DNA of 64,000 bases, from the NCBI GenBank assembly GCA_021014325.1, contig CM037472.1, forward strand, positions 37,100,234 through 37,164,233, read 5' to 3'. Source of the DNA: Plazaster borealis (lineage: Eukaryota; Echinodermata; Asteroidea; Forcipulatida; Labidiasteridae). Positions 30,262 through 40,333 of this stretch are shown one piece after another. The translations under genes were made by a program, and so were the position numbers. The notes beneath the pieces were generated by a model. That model was not told where the DNA came from. It worked only from the letters and a program-made list of their open reading frames with translations, and made no database searches. The stretch's first letter is position 1. Every line of letters starts with the position of its first letter.

Positions 30262-31672
30262 ATGTATTCATCATTAGGTGCTCGATATGGGGCATGGTGT
30301 AACCAGGGATGCCAGTGACTCTTTCCTTCAGAGCCGGAAAAAAAATTTGCTGCGAAGGAATGGGGGTCACCACCCCCCCCCCCTCGCCGCTCAGACCAAA
30401 AAAAACAATAAAAAAAACCATAACAGCGATTTTTTTGTATAAAACATAAAGAAAAAGAAAATTTACCCGCGTTGTCGATCTTCCTCATGTAGTCTGATAA
30501 AAATAACCCCCACTGTCTTTCGACTCCAGCCACAGCCAATTAAACCTATTCTTTACCCCTCGATCAATTTGTTTTAAATTAGCTTCTCTTTCAACATCCA
30601 TAATGACTCAATGTAACGCCAAAAACTCAGTCGGTATGTCTCAATGGTAACGCCAATCGTCCGCGAAACAAAATTCTCAGAGCGATTTTATGTACGGTCC
30701 AAAGATCGTGTATGGATGTACACACAAAATACATCGATACGGCACCACGCACACATTCGACAGAAAAGTCTAGTCTTCGCTCAATACTTCCGGCATTTAT
30801 ACATGTACGAACGCTTGAGGGCGCTTTCAAAACATTATCATTAAACACGAGTCGCTCCAAACGAGCGCCGGAAATCTGTTTTCAATAAAATATCATTTCT
30901 CCGGCCTGATGAAACACGGAGCGCCGGAAAAATTTGGGGAAAATTTGAAAAAGCCGGAATTCCGGCAATAGCCGGAAAACTGGCATCCCTGTGTAACCCC
31001 TCCCCCCTCCACTATTGTTACTTCATTGTGTAGCTTGAAATCTCAGGAATTCTTTTGAGGTTTTTAGGGGGAGGGGGTACAAGAGGAAAATAGTGTCATA
31101 AAGTATGGGAACATTTTTTTTTTTTTTTGAGGGGGACATTCATTGGCTTTATTTACCAGAGTGCCATTTTAAGTCTTGCTCCGTGACTACAAAGATTTCA
31201 TGCGCATACAATCCTGTTGGTGCGGGGGGCCTCATTCTAAGTAGTGAACAGTCTGCGCATGCAGCCAATATGCACACGAATGGCACAATGACGTTCTAAT
31301 GTACTCATTCAAACCTTTTCCGTGTGAATAAAAGGAAGAAGCCGCATCTAGCTCTGTATTTTTTGCTGTAAAATATTGGCTAACTGTCAGAATATTGGAA
31401 ATGTTCACAGATGTAAGAAGCATCTTAGCAACAAAGAAAGGTAATTTATAAGGCAGACTTGCTTCGAAACCAACCATGAATAATATACCATGCCCCATAT
31501 GTGACAGAGGGTGCCCCAAAATGTTCCTATACTATCACTCTTTTCCTTTTGTACAGAGGTACCCCCCCCTTAAAATCCTCTACAGATTTCCTGAGATTCC
31601 CAGAACACAATAAAGATACAATAGGAGGGGGTACACCATGCCACATATTGAGCGCCAAATGATGAATAAGGC
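30262..31672 (+). mobile_element. 1.4-kb TIR element containing a second nested TIR element
   Basis: Outer ends: TTCATCATTAGGTGCTCGAT at 30266 versus the reverse complement of AGCGCCAAATGATGAATAAG near 31650-31670, extending through GGCATGGTGTA. Nested inside, CAGGGATGCCAGT at 30306 and ACTGGCATCCCTG at 30980 delimit a 690-bp insert rich in GCCGGAA motifs. A third inverted pair (GGTACAAGAGGAAAATAGTG at 31075, mirrored at about 31530-31560) lies in the remaining part. A left-end relative is at about 27739 (GGCGCTCGATATATGGCATA). Confidence 0.7.
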
Positions 31673-31828
31673 TAATGACAATACGATGTAGAAGAAAAAC
31701 ATTTACTTGAACTACCAGATGAAACCATAGTTTGTTCTCGAAGATGGATGGAGCGCAGAGACTTAATTTTCCTGTAGATACCCATTCCGGTCTTTCCAAT
31801 TATCTCTAAACGACCTCGTTAAGAAGGA

Positions 31829-34800
31829 CTAATGAGTCTGATCCTCTATAGTGTGGTGAATGCGAAGCACTACGTTAGCTGTTTCAACAGCAACATGTAA
31901 GGCATTTTGCTTCACAACAAAAGAGTCAAGTACGAGTCCAAGGTCTTTGTCCGCCCCTGGGCAGCCCTTTTCTGGTATATCACACTTATTCTGCTCTTTA
32001 CCAGGGAGATTTTGCTCTGCTAAGTCTCTCATCTCAATGGAATCCTCCACTCTGTGGGTTGTACCACCGCCCTTTGTTCCAAGAATCTGCCAATCACTGC
32101 TCCTGTCGAATGACTTCATTCCACATGCACACCGATTCAACCAATCGGCTGGGTTTTCACCGCGGGGGAGGGGCCATCTGTGGTGGTGGACGCTATCAGT
32201 GATTTGACTGTCTTGTCCATGCTCAGTGGCCCTTGCTACTTGCTCGATGCAACGGATGAAGTTATCAGCAGCTGTTTTGAATTGTGATCGAGTGCATCCC
32301 AAATCAATCAAGACTTCTGAATCTATCGATGCACTCTGCAATTACAATCGAAATGCAAGTAGGATTTGAAACTTGGCATGGTGGGAATACAATCTAGTTG
32401 GGTTTGCAGTAACATTACGGAAATAATCTCTCTCTCTGCAAGTTGCAGAATGTGGGTTCGAGTCCCAGTCGTGACACTTGTGTCCTTAAGCAATACACTT
32501 AACCATTATTGCTGCGTCCTTCGGATGGGACGTAAAGCCGTTGGTCCCGTGTGTTGTGTAATGCACGTACAAGAACCCAGTGCACTTATCGAAAAGAGAA
32601 GGGGTTCGCCCCGGTGTTCCTGGTTTGATCAGCAGCATATTGCGCCACAGCACCTTGTAAACCATTACATGGTGCTATGTGAAGGAATTGGTCTCAAACT
32701 TCAAAATATAGCTCCACAAAACCTTGCAGGAAAATGATGAATGTTAAAGCGCCATGAGCGCCACTGAGTGAGGGATATGAGCGCTATATAAGAAGCCACT
32801 ATTATTATTATGAGCTGTGGTGGTTCTAAAAAAAACGAAAACTGGTAGTGTAACAATTTGAAGTTTCGACCAGAATGCTCCGATTGTCTTCAGGAGAATG
32901 CTATAATATTTCAATCTCCTGAAGACAGTCAGAGCAAACTGATCGAAATGTTGAGTTGTTACACCAACGGTTCTTCTTTTCAGAACCACAACTCATAGAG
33001 AATATTTCTACGGTGTTACCGCAAACCTTACCAAATTAAATCAAAATTCAAGAATTTAGTTTCAAAAAATATCACCAGACAATTTTTTACTTTCCATTGC
33101 TTCGGAAACTATTTGCTCTGGTGTTTAAACTTTGTTCCTACAAGATAACCTTTTTATGATGCACTGATGACAACAAAACTGTTTAACTATTCCTGTAATT
33201 GAGGATTAACAAAATGAACAATAAAGACCCCTTGCACATAGGTCGAACAATAGAAACAGGCCCTTGGATAGACCAACTTGGTATGAACTATACAACTTAT
33301 GACAGGGCTCGAATTTGGGGAAAAAATCCACAAGACCGCAGGGCTTGTTGTTCAGAATTTTTACTGGACCAGAACATTTTTTACAAGACCGAAGTCATAT
33401 GAGAAGAAAAAATCCAAAACACAACAAAAACACACCAAAACTTCTTTTGCCAAAAGTTAACTTGTTTTTTCATACTTCTGCGCCTGTGCAAGTTTTTCAC
33501 TTGCAGATTGCTTAACAGGCAGTTTTGGCTTTGAAACCCCTTCGAGAAATTTCCACATACCTTCTTTTTACACGACGTTTGCTGCCATAGAAAAAATGAA
33601 ATAAGTTTTGACGATCGTTTTGACAGGACAACAACGTTTAAAATTTTAACATACGAAGCATGAAAAGACGTGTGGAAACAAGACGTTACTTTTAATCCAT
33701 GCAACACAGGGATGTGTGGTGTTGAAAGAATACAACCTATACGTCATTAATACGATTTCAACACTGTATAATTCGTTGGTGCAAGGTATCAGACTTTAAA
33801 GTGACATCATGCCATGCACATGGTCAGTGGTAAACGAACGAAGCGTTGTACTGTGGTGTTCCGCCGGGCACCTGTACAAACATCACGCATGCACCGAGGG
33901 TGCCGTTCGCTCGTCCCCCTGGGCGCCTAAAGCATGGTTTGAGCCCAGTCAGTGGTCCTGGGCATGAGCAAACTGGATAGGGAACTTTGAAGCAAGAAGA
34001 ACGGTCGGCCAGGTTACAGCCGCGTTGGATGTTCCGCGCTCGGAAATAATTTGACGACAACAAATATAACCCAAAAAAAATCAAACTGTGATTTAAATAC
34101 ATTTATTTAATGAAAGATTATTCATTTCATGTAATAATAATACTTTTAGTATGTAAAAAAACACAAGACCGCCGGACTTGTTCGGTATAAAGTTTACTGG
34201 ACCGACGCTAAAACCACTGGCCTCGGGCCTGTAGTCCAGTGTTAATTTCGAGCCCTGTATGAGCTCATGTTGTCATAAATGATTTGCAGGATTTGTCATC
34301 ACTGTCCTTGAACATCCCATTTTGAAAGGACCAATAGTTGAGACAAAGTTTTTTGCTTAGTGATTTTTTATTTGTAAGATTGAAATTTGTTATCCTTCTA
34401 GTTTCCCTAGTTACCCAGTTAAACTTTATTCCTACAAGAAACCTTTTTATTGTCTGATCTATGCGCAAGGGGTCTTTATTGTTCATTTTGTTAATCCTCA
34501 ATAACAGGAATAGTTAAACGTTTTTTTGACTCATCAGTGTATCATACATGCCATGCAAAACTCTCAGCCAATAATAGGTCTTCCTTTGGTCTCAGTGAGA
34601 GCGGTAATTGAGCTTGTTACGTCATATGCAAGGGGGTCTCTTTAGACTCTTTTCAAAACCATAGCTTAGGCTTGGGCTCTGCAGTTTAGGCTCCACCAGT
34701 TATTTTGAAAATGTGTGCTTTTAGTACCAGGCTTCACTACAGGCAGCCGGAGCCAAAGTCAGAGCCAAAGCCGAAACCGCAGTTTCGAAAAGGGCCTAAG

Positions 34801-37623
34801 ACAGTTTACAGAGTCGCCATCATGTAGTCAATATGTAGCTATATTCCCCATGTTCAGAGCTAATCATGCAAAAGTTTGCAGTATTATAAACTGTTTAAAG
34901 GTATTATACAGGAATGGTAGAAAAAAAATAGTGAAAAACCATGCACAATTTTCAGCATGTAAACAGTTTTCTCGAATGTGACTTTATTTTAGAGGGAACT
35001 ATTTCACAGAAAAAAAATGGTTCAAGGATGAACTTCATGATCGGTAAGCTTTCAGACTAAAATTAAACAATGGAGTTTTTTATCCTTACCAATCCTGTAT
35101 AATACCTTTAAATAGTCTAAACAGAATTGGTCAATAATATTGAATATCTACCTGTTGTTGAAGATGAGCAGCCAAACATGCTTCAAAGCAACCAGCGCCT
35201 GGTACAGCCATAGGATGTGACAGTGTCAACGCTAGCACATGGTTGGCTGCACTACAAGTAGCCTAAAACAAAACAGCAATACGTAGTTTACTTAAACGGT
35301 ATTTCTTAAAGAGAAAGATGAATAACTGAACAATTGGCAATGCAAAACAAACAAATTTGAAAAATATTTTCAGGGTCAAAAGAAAATCAAAAATCTGATC
35401 AAAAGTACATGTCTGACTCTTGTTGTCCTTCTCTCCGTGGAGTCCGGAGCTCCACAAAGCCCCACGGCAGCCACCAAGGCCCAATTTCATAAAGCATGTA
35501 AGCACAAAAACTTGCTAAGCACAGAAAACTCTTGATTAGGAAAAATAGGTTACCAGCCAAAACACCATACAGTTACCATTGCTGTGACTGGTACCCAACT
35601 AATTTCTTGCTTAGCAAAGGAATTTGCTAAGCAGAATTTTCTGTTAAAAAGCTTAATGAAATTGGGCCAAGGCGCTTCCCGCTACCACTCTGGCAGCCCC
35701 GGCGATGCGTTTCATGACGGATACCTCATGGTCAGGGTCCTTTTACTATTACTTTCAGGACACAACACAGCAGAGTATTCCCTGCAAGATAAAACACACT
35801 ATCTTTACCTTCAGTTCTTCCAATGAGGATTCAGTTCTATTGCATAAGACAAATGTGGAGACGGGACGGCTGGGGTTTTGGAGATGGAGATAACTCTTGC
35901 CGTGCAGTACAAGGTGGACCATCCTGTCAAGATGCCCTAGGGAACTTTCTGGGACGCAAGCCTGAAGAGTTCCAAGCATTTTCGCTCCTTGAAAATTCAC
36001 AAAGTGCATGAGAGGTGATAACATTGCTGAATTAAAGACATGGTATGGGTTGGGTTACTGATGGAAAATGTTTCATCTCAACTGACTTTAGTTAGTTATT
36101 CATTTATTACATGTCTTTTCTCAGGGTATGCCCGAATAATTAAAACTGGTTTTAATAATAAGGTTTTGTTTTTTTAAATCCCCTTTACATTTCCATCAAA
36201 AATGGACACGTCCCGGTCATGACACTTGTGTCCTGAAGCAAGACACGTAACCATTATTGCTTCTTCCTTTGGATGGGACGTAAAGCCGTAGGTCCTGTGT
36301 GTTATGTAATGCACGTTAAAAGAGCCCAGTTACACTTATCGCTAAGAGAAGGGGTTTGCCCCAGTGTGTCTGGCAGTGGTTGCTGAATGCGCAGCAGCAC
36401 CTTGTAAACCCTGCTACATAAAATTTGGTCTCATAATTTCACAAATTTCAAAAACCTGTCTTAGAATGTTTCTGTTTGTTCAAGCGCCTTGAGTACCTTA
36501 TTGGTAGATACGTGCACTATATAAGACTATTGTCTTTCTTGTCATCAGGAAGATTTACATTTCATATGAATGCAATAAGTCTTGATAAATAATTAGTACA
36601 AAGCAGAAGAAGGCATTTACCAGTGATTGTCTGGACAGCGTCAATGTGAAGAAATGACAATCTGTCTAACGTTAGCACACCATGGCTTCTTAGCAAGCGT
36701 TTCAGCTGAGGATGGACAACCTTCTGACAAGCCAACAGGTCTATCTTCTGTTGGATCAGATGCCTCCCAAGGACTAGTAGTTGATTCAGAGAGGCATCCT
36801 CGAGACTGACACCTTCCTTGGTTTCTATTGCAATATCTGGGATTCCTTCCCCATCACCTGATAGTGAGGTGTTGTAGAGAGCTACGCTGATGCTCTGTCT
36901 GTGGAGAATGTCAAGTTCCTTGCTGGCATAAGTGGGAATCTGCGGACACTCAATCAGAACTCCGTCCACAGTCGTAGACTCTGTTGGCGTCTGGCCTTCT
37001 ACCAGGACATACCTCACAGCTGGGATTCTTAAGTTCTGCTCTGTGGAGGACGGTAAGCCATTCAGAAAGGCTTGGAGGGTTAGGTTAGTGATAAAGTCAG
37101 TGTCTCTCACAGAGAGACCACAAGCTGGCTTTGTAGAGATGACCGTCCGAACGAGGCTGAGCATAGTTTGGACGTCTGATACGTTGATGCTTACACGACA
37201 AGACGGGTTGGCGTCAAGAAACTCCCCGCACATCTTGAGGAGGAGTTCATTGACCTCAATGCAGAGCACAGGATGAAGATCCAACTCCCTGCAAGACTTG
37301 ACTAAGTTTGTCGTCAACAAAGCACAGAACAGGCCCCCATCACTGCAGGCAGCTATATGACCGCTGACGGCAGCAAGTATTAGTTTCAGAATAGGTCGAG
37401 ATACAGACAGTTGTTTCACAAGCACGGACGAAGAGGAGGTGATTGTAACCTGGCCTCCACAGGAATTCTGAATAGTTTTCAAGTATCCGTCGGGACCGTA
37501 GCATGATTGTATGAGAAGTTTGAAAGCTTCTAAGGTTTGAACGACATCAGAATGAAGTGTGTCAGGAGTGGTGGAAGCTTTAATCTTCTGAGAGTGAAGT
37601 CTACCAGGGGACATGGAAGACAT
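31829..37623 (-). CDS. MKKS: McKusick-Kaufman/Bardet-Biedl syndrome 6 chaperonin-like protein
   Basis: Three coding exons join in phase: 37623-36621, 35246-35152 and 32335-31829, all with GT-AG borders, giving 534 aa (vertebrate MKKS is about 570). A group-II chaperonin relative; in vertebrates it works with BBS10, BBS12 and CCT to assemble the BBSome at the centrosome and basal body. Features: LHSDVVQTLEAFKLLIQSCYGPDGYLKTIQN (equatorial start), SDGGLFCALLTTNLV, the apical VRYVLVEGQT...VDGVLIECPQIP segment, then LTLSHPMAVPGAGCFEACLAAHL in exon 2, and LGLVLDSFVVKQNALHVAVETANVVLRI near the C-terminus, the chaperonin-type ending where the nucleotide-binding Asp region lies. The start ATG is the first codon of its exon, right after a TTTTCAG acceptor, so the 5' UTR is in separate upstream exons. 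Frame is intact. Confidence 0.93.
32420..32811 (+). mobile_element. tRNA-derived SINE (family S1), plus orientation, in MKKS intron
   Basis: GTGGGTTCGAGTCCCAGTCG (B-box) is followed by TGACACTTGTGTCC, then TTCGGATGGGACGTAAAGCC, CAGCACCTTGTAAACC and a tail ending GCGCTATATAAGAAGC with (ATT)n. The same body is at 36205-36535 and, reversed, at 48540-48795. Confidence 0.8.
32812..32997. mobile_element. Foldback element in MKKS intron
   Basis: The ends GAGCTGTGGTGGTTCTAAAA and TTTTCAGAACCACAACTCAT are inverted, with inner arms GTCTTCAGGAGA...TCTCCTGAAGAC. The middle shares CTTCAGGAGAA with the foldback at 63.6-63.9 kb, indicating a family. Confidence 0.75.
33180..34518. mobile_element. Nested inverted-repeat element in MKKS intron
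   Basis: Outer arms: GTTTAACTATTCCTG...GAGGATTAACAAAATGAACAATAAAGACC (33180-33230) mirrored at 34468-34518. Inner arms: CAGGGCTCGAATT (33303) and AATTTCGAGCCCTG (34244). The inner repeat's AAATCCACAAGACC..CAGGGCTTGTTG block recurs at about 44902 and, weaker, at 55207. A direct copy of TTCCTACAAGA..AACCTTTTTAT also flanks each arm. Confidence 0.7.
34897..35109 (+). mobile_element. Family-B MITE copy, short
   Basis: The ends AAAGGTATTATACAGGAATGG and CCAATCCTGTATAATACCTTT are inverted. Interior is shorter than in 5643-6004 and 51012-51383 but shares GACTAAAATTAAACAATG. Lies just 5' (on the map) of MKKS exon 2. Confidence 0.85.
35478..35668 (+). mobile_element. Family-D short TIR element (GGCCCAATTTCATAAAGC)
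   Basis: The ends GGCCCAATTTCATAAAGC and GCTTAATGAAATTGGGCC are inverted, with repeated GCTTAGCA/TGCTAAGC motifs inside. Relatives: 45948-46145, 50244-50435, 57220-57484, 57826-58020, 60988-61506. Confidence 0.8.
36205..36535 (+). mobile_element. tRNA-derived SINE (family S1) in MKKS intron
   Basis: TCCCGGTCATGACACTTGTG then TTTGGATGGGACGTAAAGCC, GCAGCACCTTGTAAACC, and a tail ending GTGCACTATATAAGACTATT. 5'-truncated: the tRNA head is incomplete. Confidence 0.8.
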
Positions 37624-37654
37624 CTGAAAATAAAAGAATATATTGGAGTTACTT

Positions 37655-38248
37655 AAAGGGTCTGTATATGTTTTGGCAATTACTCATAAAATGAATGGCA
37701 ATAAAAACTTACTTGGTGAGAAGTACAGCAGCTTCTGATAGTATAAAGCATTTTGAGAAACATTTCACTTTGAAGTAATGTGGTTATGGAAAAAGATATC
37801 AGTTTTTATCCAAACAAATTTGAATCTGAGAAGCGTTTCTCTCAGAAACCTCAGATTGTGTAATCCAACTGCAGATTATTCTTCCTGCGTGGACATAACC
37901 GCTCTAGATTTTCGGCAATATCTCAAAAATGCTACCACCTTTTGAAATGAAATTTTCACGGGTTAGTTTAATGGTATATATCTACAACTATATAGGATTG
38001 AAACAAACAGTGGGTTCCAATTACCAAACGTATAGACGATGTGACCTCTGACGTCACTCGAAAACCATAACATGATGTCGCGCATGTCGTCAGGCAAAAC
38101 CTTTGTGTACTTGACAGCCAGCTAAAAAGTACATGCAATCTTACCATGAGTACGCGTCTTCTTGCCCGGCGGAACATGATTTGGACAGTGTTTTGTCAAC
38201 AGAGGGCGGTTTGAATGTAAACAGAGGTCACGTCTATACAAACCCTTT
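37655..38248 (+). mobile_element. Family-C MITE carrying an inserted inverted-repeat segment
   Basis: The left end AAAGGGTCTGTATATG pairs with CTATACAAACCCTTT at 38234-38248. Between the usual right-end sequence (TTACCAAACGTATAG, about 38022-38035) and this terminus sits about 200 bp bounded by GACGATGTGACCTCTGAC and GAGGTCACGTC (an inverted repeat), apparently an insertion. AATAAA on the minus strand at 38251-38246 overlaps its end. Confidence 0.7.
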
Positions 38249-38404
38249 ATTTGAAATCAATTTGAATCAAAGTAATTTGCATTTGGCTATAAAAAACAAA
38301 TGATATAAACCAAAGATCACTAGATTATGATTGCCATTAACAACTTTTCAGGAATTAAATAATTTTCTAGTTGAACCATACCTTGATGGTGTCCTTAGTT
38401 GAGC

Positions 38405-38572
38405 TTACTTCTTCTCTGGTTCTACTGGTTCTATATCCATACCCCTTAGCCTCTTGCTAGACCTGGTAGCGAGGGCGGTTTTCTGGACAGTGTAGATTGT
38501 TAGATGTAGGGTAAGTAGGGCAACGCCAACTGAAAGCAACTTGTTCTTAGCAACCCAAGGTGGTAACTTCAT
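38405..38572 (-). CDS. Upstream micro-ORF 2 of the MKKS transcript: 55-aa membrane protein
   Basis: An exon from 38587 (after TTCTTCAG) to 38382 (before GTATGG) contains a complete ORF, MKLPPWVAKNKLLSVGVALL... ending at TAA 38405. One TM helix is visible (about 12-29), followed by a basic, then Pro/Glu-rich tail ending PEKK. Same strand as MKKS, directly upstream of its first coding exon, so in a spliced MKKS mRNA this ORF would precede the main one. Human MKKS mRNA is known to carry upstream ORFs encoding small mitochondrial membrane peptides; this and the ORF at 40096-40296 match in number, size and topology. I cannot align them from memory. Alternatively it could be a separate short gene. 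Confidence 0.7.
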   Translation of the reverse strand: MKLPPWVAKNKLLSVGVALLTLHLTIYTVQKTALATRSSKRLRGMDIEPVEPEKK

Positions 38573-39132
38573 GATAAGTGACAGTCTCTGAAGAATATTA
38601 AAGAAATAAGAAAAAAATCTGTATCAATTTATTTTATTTAGTCCGTTTTGAAAAGATAATACATGTAACTATAATTCGTCTGCTCAGGACTATAAGGTCA
38701 TTAGTGCAATTTGTATGGGTTTGATAAAATTGCTTTTGCATAATTTGGAGCTCCTGGTAAATGGGGTTTACTGGTCATGAGTGGTCTTCTAAGTATTTGT
38801 TTGGCAAAAAGAAACATTCATTTTCTAAGTAAAACATTTATTTGTTAAGTTTGATTAATTTTTTTCAAATTTATATGCATTTTTCATGTAATGACCTTTT
38901 GATCATTACGAATATGAAATTGCAATTAATGACCTTATAGCACTCAGCCGCCGAATTGTTAGTTCAATTAAATATTGAAAAAGAAATTGTGAATTATTTG
39001 CGATAATCATAACCTTTGATCCTCCTTATGGTTGATGTAGAACAGAGGGTTACAACAAACCATAGGTTAAAGTTTGGAAAATTGGTTTAACCTTTATTTC
39101 AACATTTTATATGTACCCCAATGAGTACATTT

Positions 39133-39506
39133 AAAGGCACTGTACACGTTTGGTAATTACTCAAAATATATATTAGCATAAAAACTGACTTGGTAATGAG
39201 CAACAGAGAGCTGTTGATAGTATAAAACATTGTGAGAAACGACTCCCTCTGAAGTAACGTAGTTTTTGAGAAAGAGGTAATTTCTCACTAAAGAGGTAAT
39301 TTCTCACTTCTTGCAAGAAGTTTTTATTCCTAACTGAAAGCACACAAATTTGTACAACAAGGGTGTATTTTCTTTTATCATTTTCTTGCAACTTCAATGA
39401 CCAATTTAGCCCAAATTTTCACAGGCTTGTTATTTTATGCATATGTTGGGATACACCAAGTGAGAACACTGGTCTTTGACAATTACCAAACGTGTACGAT
39501 ACCTTT
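39133..39506 (+). mobile_element. Family-A MITE copy in a presumed MKKS 5' intron
   Basis: The ends AAAGGCACTGTACACGTTTGG and CCAAACGTGTACGATACCTTT are an inverted repeat. It contains a local duplication of AAGAGGTAATTTCTCACT. Confidence 0.85.
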
Positions 39507-39928
39507 AAAATGTTGAAAACAAAATATGTCAACATGGTCTGTCGTAGCTCTTAGGTCTAAGATGTGACCAAAACTAAAGCTCCAATTATCGCAGTGATTT
39601 GTGAAGCGCATAAAATGTCAAATTGTGATGGATTTCCGTGCCTCAGTGAGACCTCTGTTTACAATTATTACAATTTTTTTTAAATAGGCCAATGCACAAG
39701 CGCCATCTTAAAAATATACAATGCATCTTGGGGAACAGAGTACACTTAAAAAATAAAATAAAGTTGCCAAGATGGACCCCATGCTGTAGTTTTCATGTAA
39801 TTATGCCGGGTTTTATAGTTGTGTACCGCATTGCTTCAAAATCAGCGCGCCATGATGGTCGCCGGTGTTGACTTGGATTCCACCCAGAATCCTTTGGGCG
39901 CCGATCATGCACATGTGGACATGCATAT

Positions 39929-40062
39929 GGGCTATTGGCTAGATTGATCTTAAGTGCAAATCCATCTTAATTGCTAAGCATAGTGTGATGTCACAATACA
40001 ACTATGGTAATACTGACAACTCATCTTAAAGATGAATCTTAGTGCTTTGTGAAATCGACCCC
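39929..40062 (+). mobile_element. Short TIR element related to 30069-30217
   Basis: Shares TGCAAATCCATC, GATGTCACAATACAA and GATGAATCTTAGTGCTTTGT with the copy at 30.1 kb; the left end is degraded. Confidence 0.65.
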
Positions 40063-40095
40063 ATGTCTGAATAATGCGGGACAAACCTTAGTCCT

Positions 40096-40296
40096 TTACT
40101 GGGACTTAGCGACACTCTCAATGGCAGCTTTCTTCTGTTTGATTTGCTTGCTTTTAAAATACTCAGGGGTGACCTGAAGGACTTTCTTTTCAGGATTGAA
40201 GACTGGATCGCTGGCTATATAGTACCAGCCAGCATGGACCATAGTAAGACCAATGGCAGCTAGTGTGAGAACCCTATAGCGGGTAAAGAAGCTCAT
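40096..40296 (-). CDS. Upstream micro-ORF 1 of the MKKS transcript: 66-aa membrane protein
   Basis: The exon runs from 40333 (after GATTTCCAG) to 40087 (before GTTTGT). I use the ATG at 40296, because the longer reading from 40374 starts in the preceding intron. MSFFTRYRV is followed by one hydrophobic helix (LTLAAIGLTMVHAGWYYIA, about 9-28), a VFNPEKK segment and a Lys-rich, Ala-rich tail. The basic start plus a TM near the N-terminus is typical of small mitochondrial inner-membrane proteins. It is the first ORF of the apparent MKKS transcript and lies next to the promoter shared with COG2. Taken with 38405-38572, it mirrors the two-peptide arrangement reported for human MKKS. Confidence 0.72.
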   Translation of the reverse strand: MSFFTRYRVLTLAAIGLTMVHAGWYYIASDPVFNPEKKVLQVTPEYFKSKQIKQKKAAIESVAKSQ

Positions 40297-40333
40297 GATG
40301 GTTGCAGGAGACGAAATAACAGTCAGTCGTTGT

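Larger units (their letters stand above)
26220..31828. other. Repeat-rich intergenic region downstream of MKKS
   Basis: No gene could be supported. It contains an interstitial telomere-type array, a T/G homopolymer pair, a minus-strand SINE, a family-A MITE, a small TIR element (30069-30217) and a nested 1.4-kb TIR element. 26.2-27.7 kb is featureless AT-rich sequence to my reading. The right end will include the 3' UTR of MKKS (minus strand). Confidence 0.55.
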
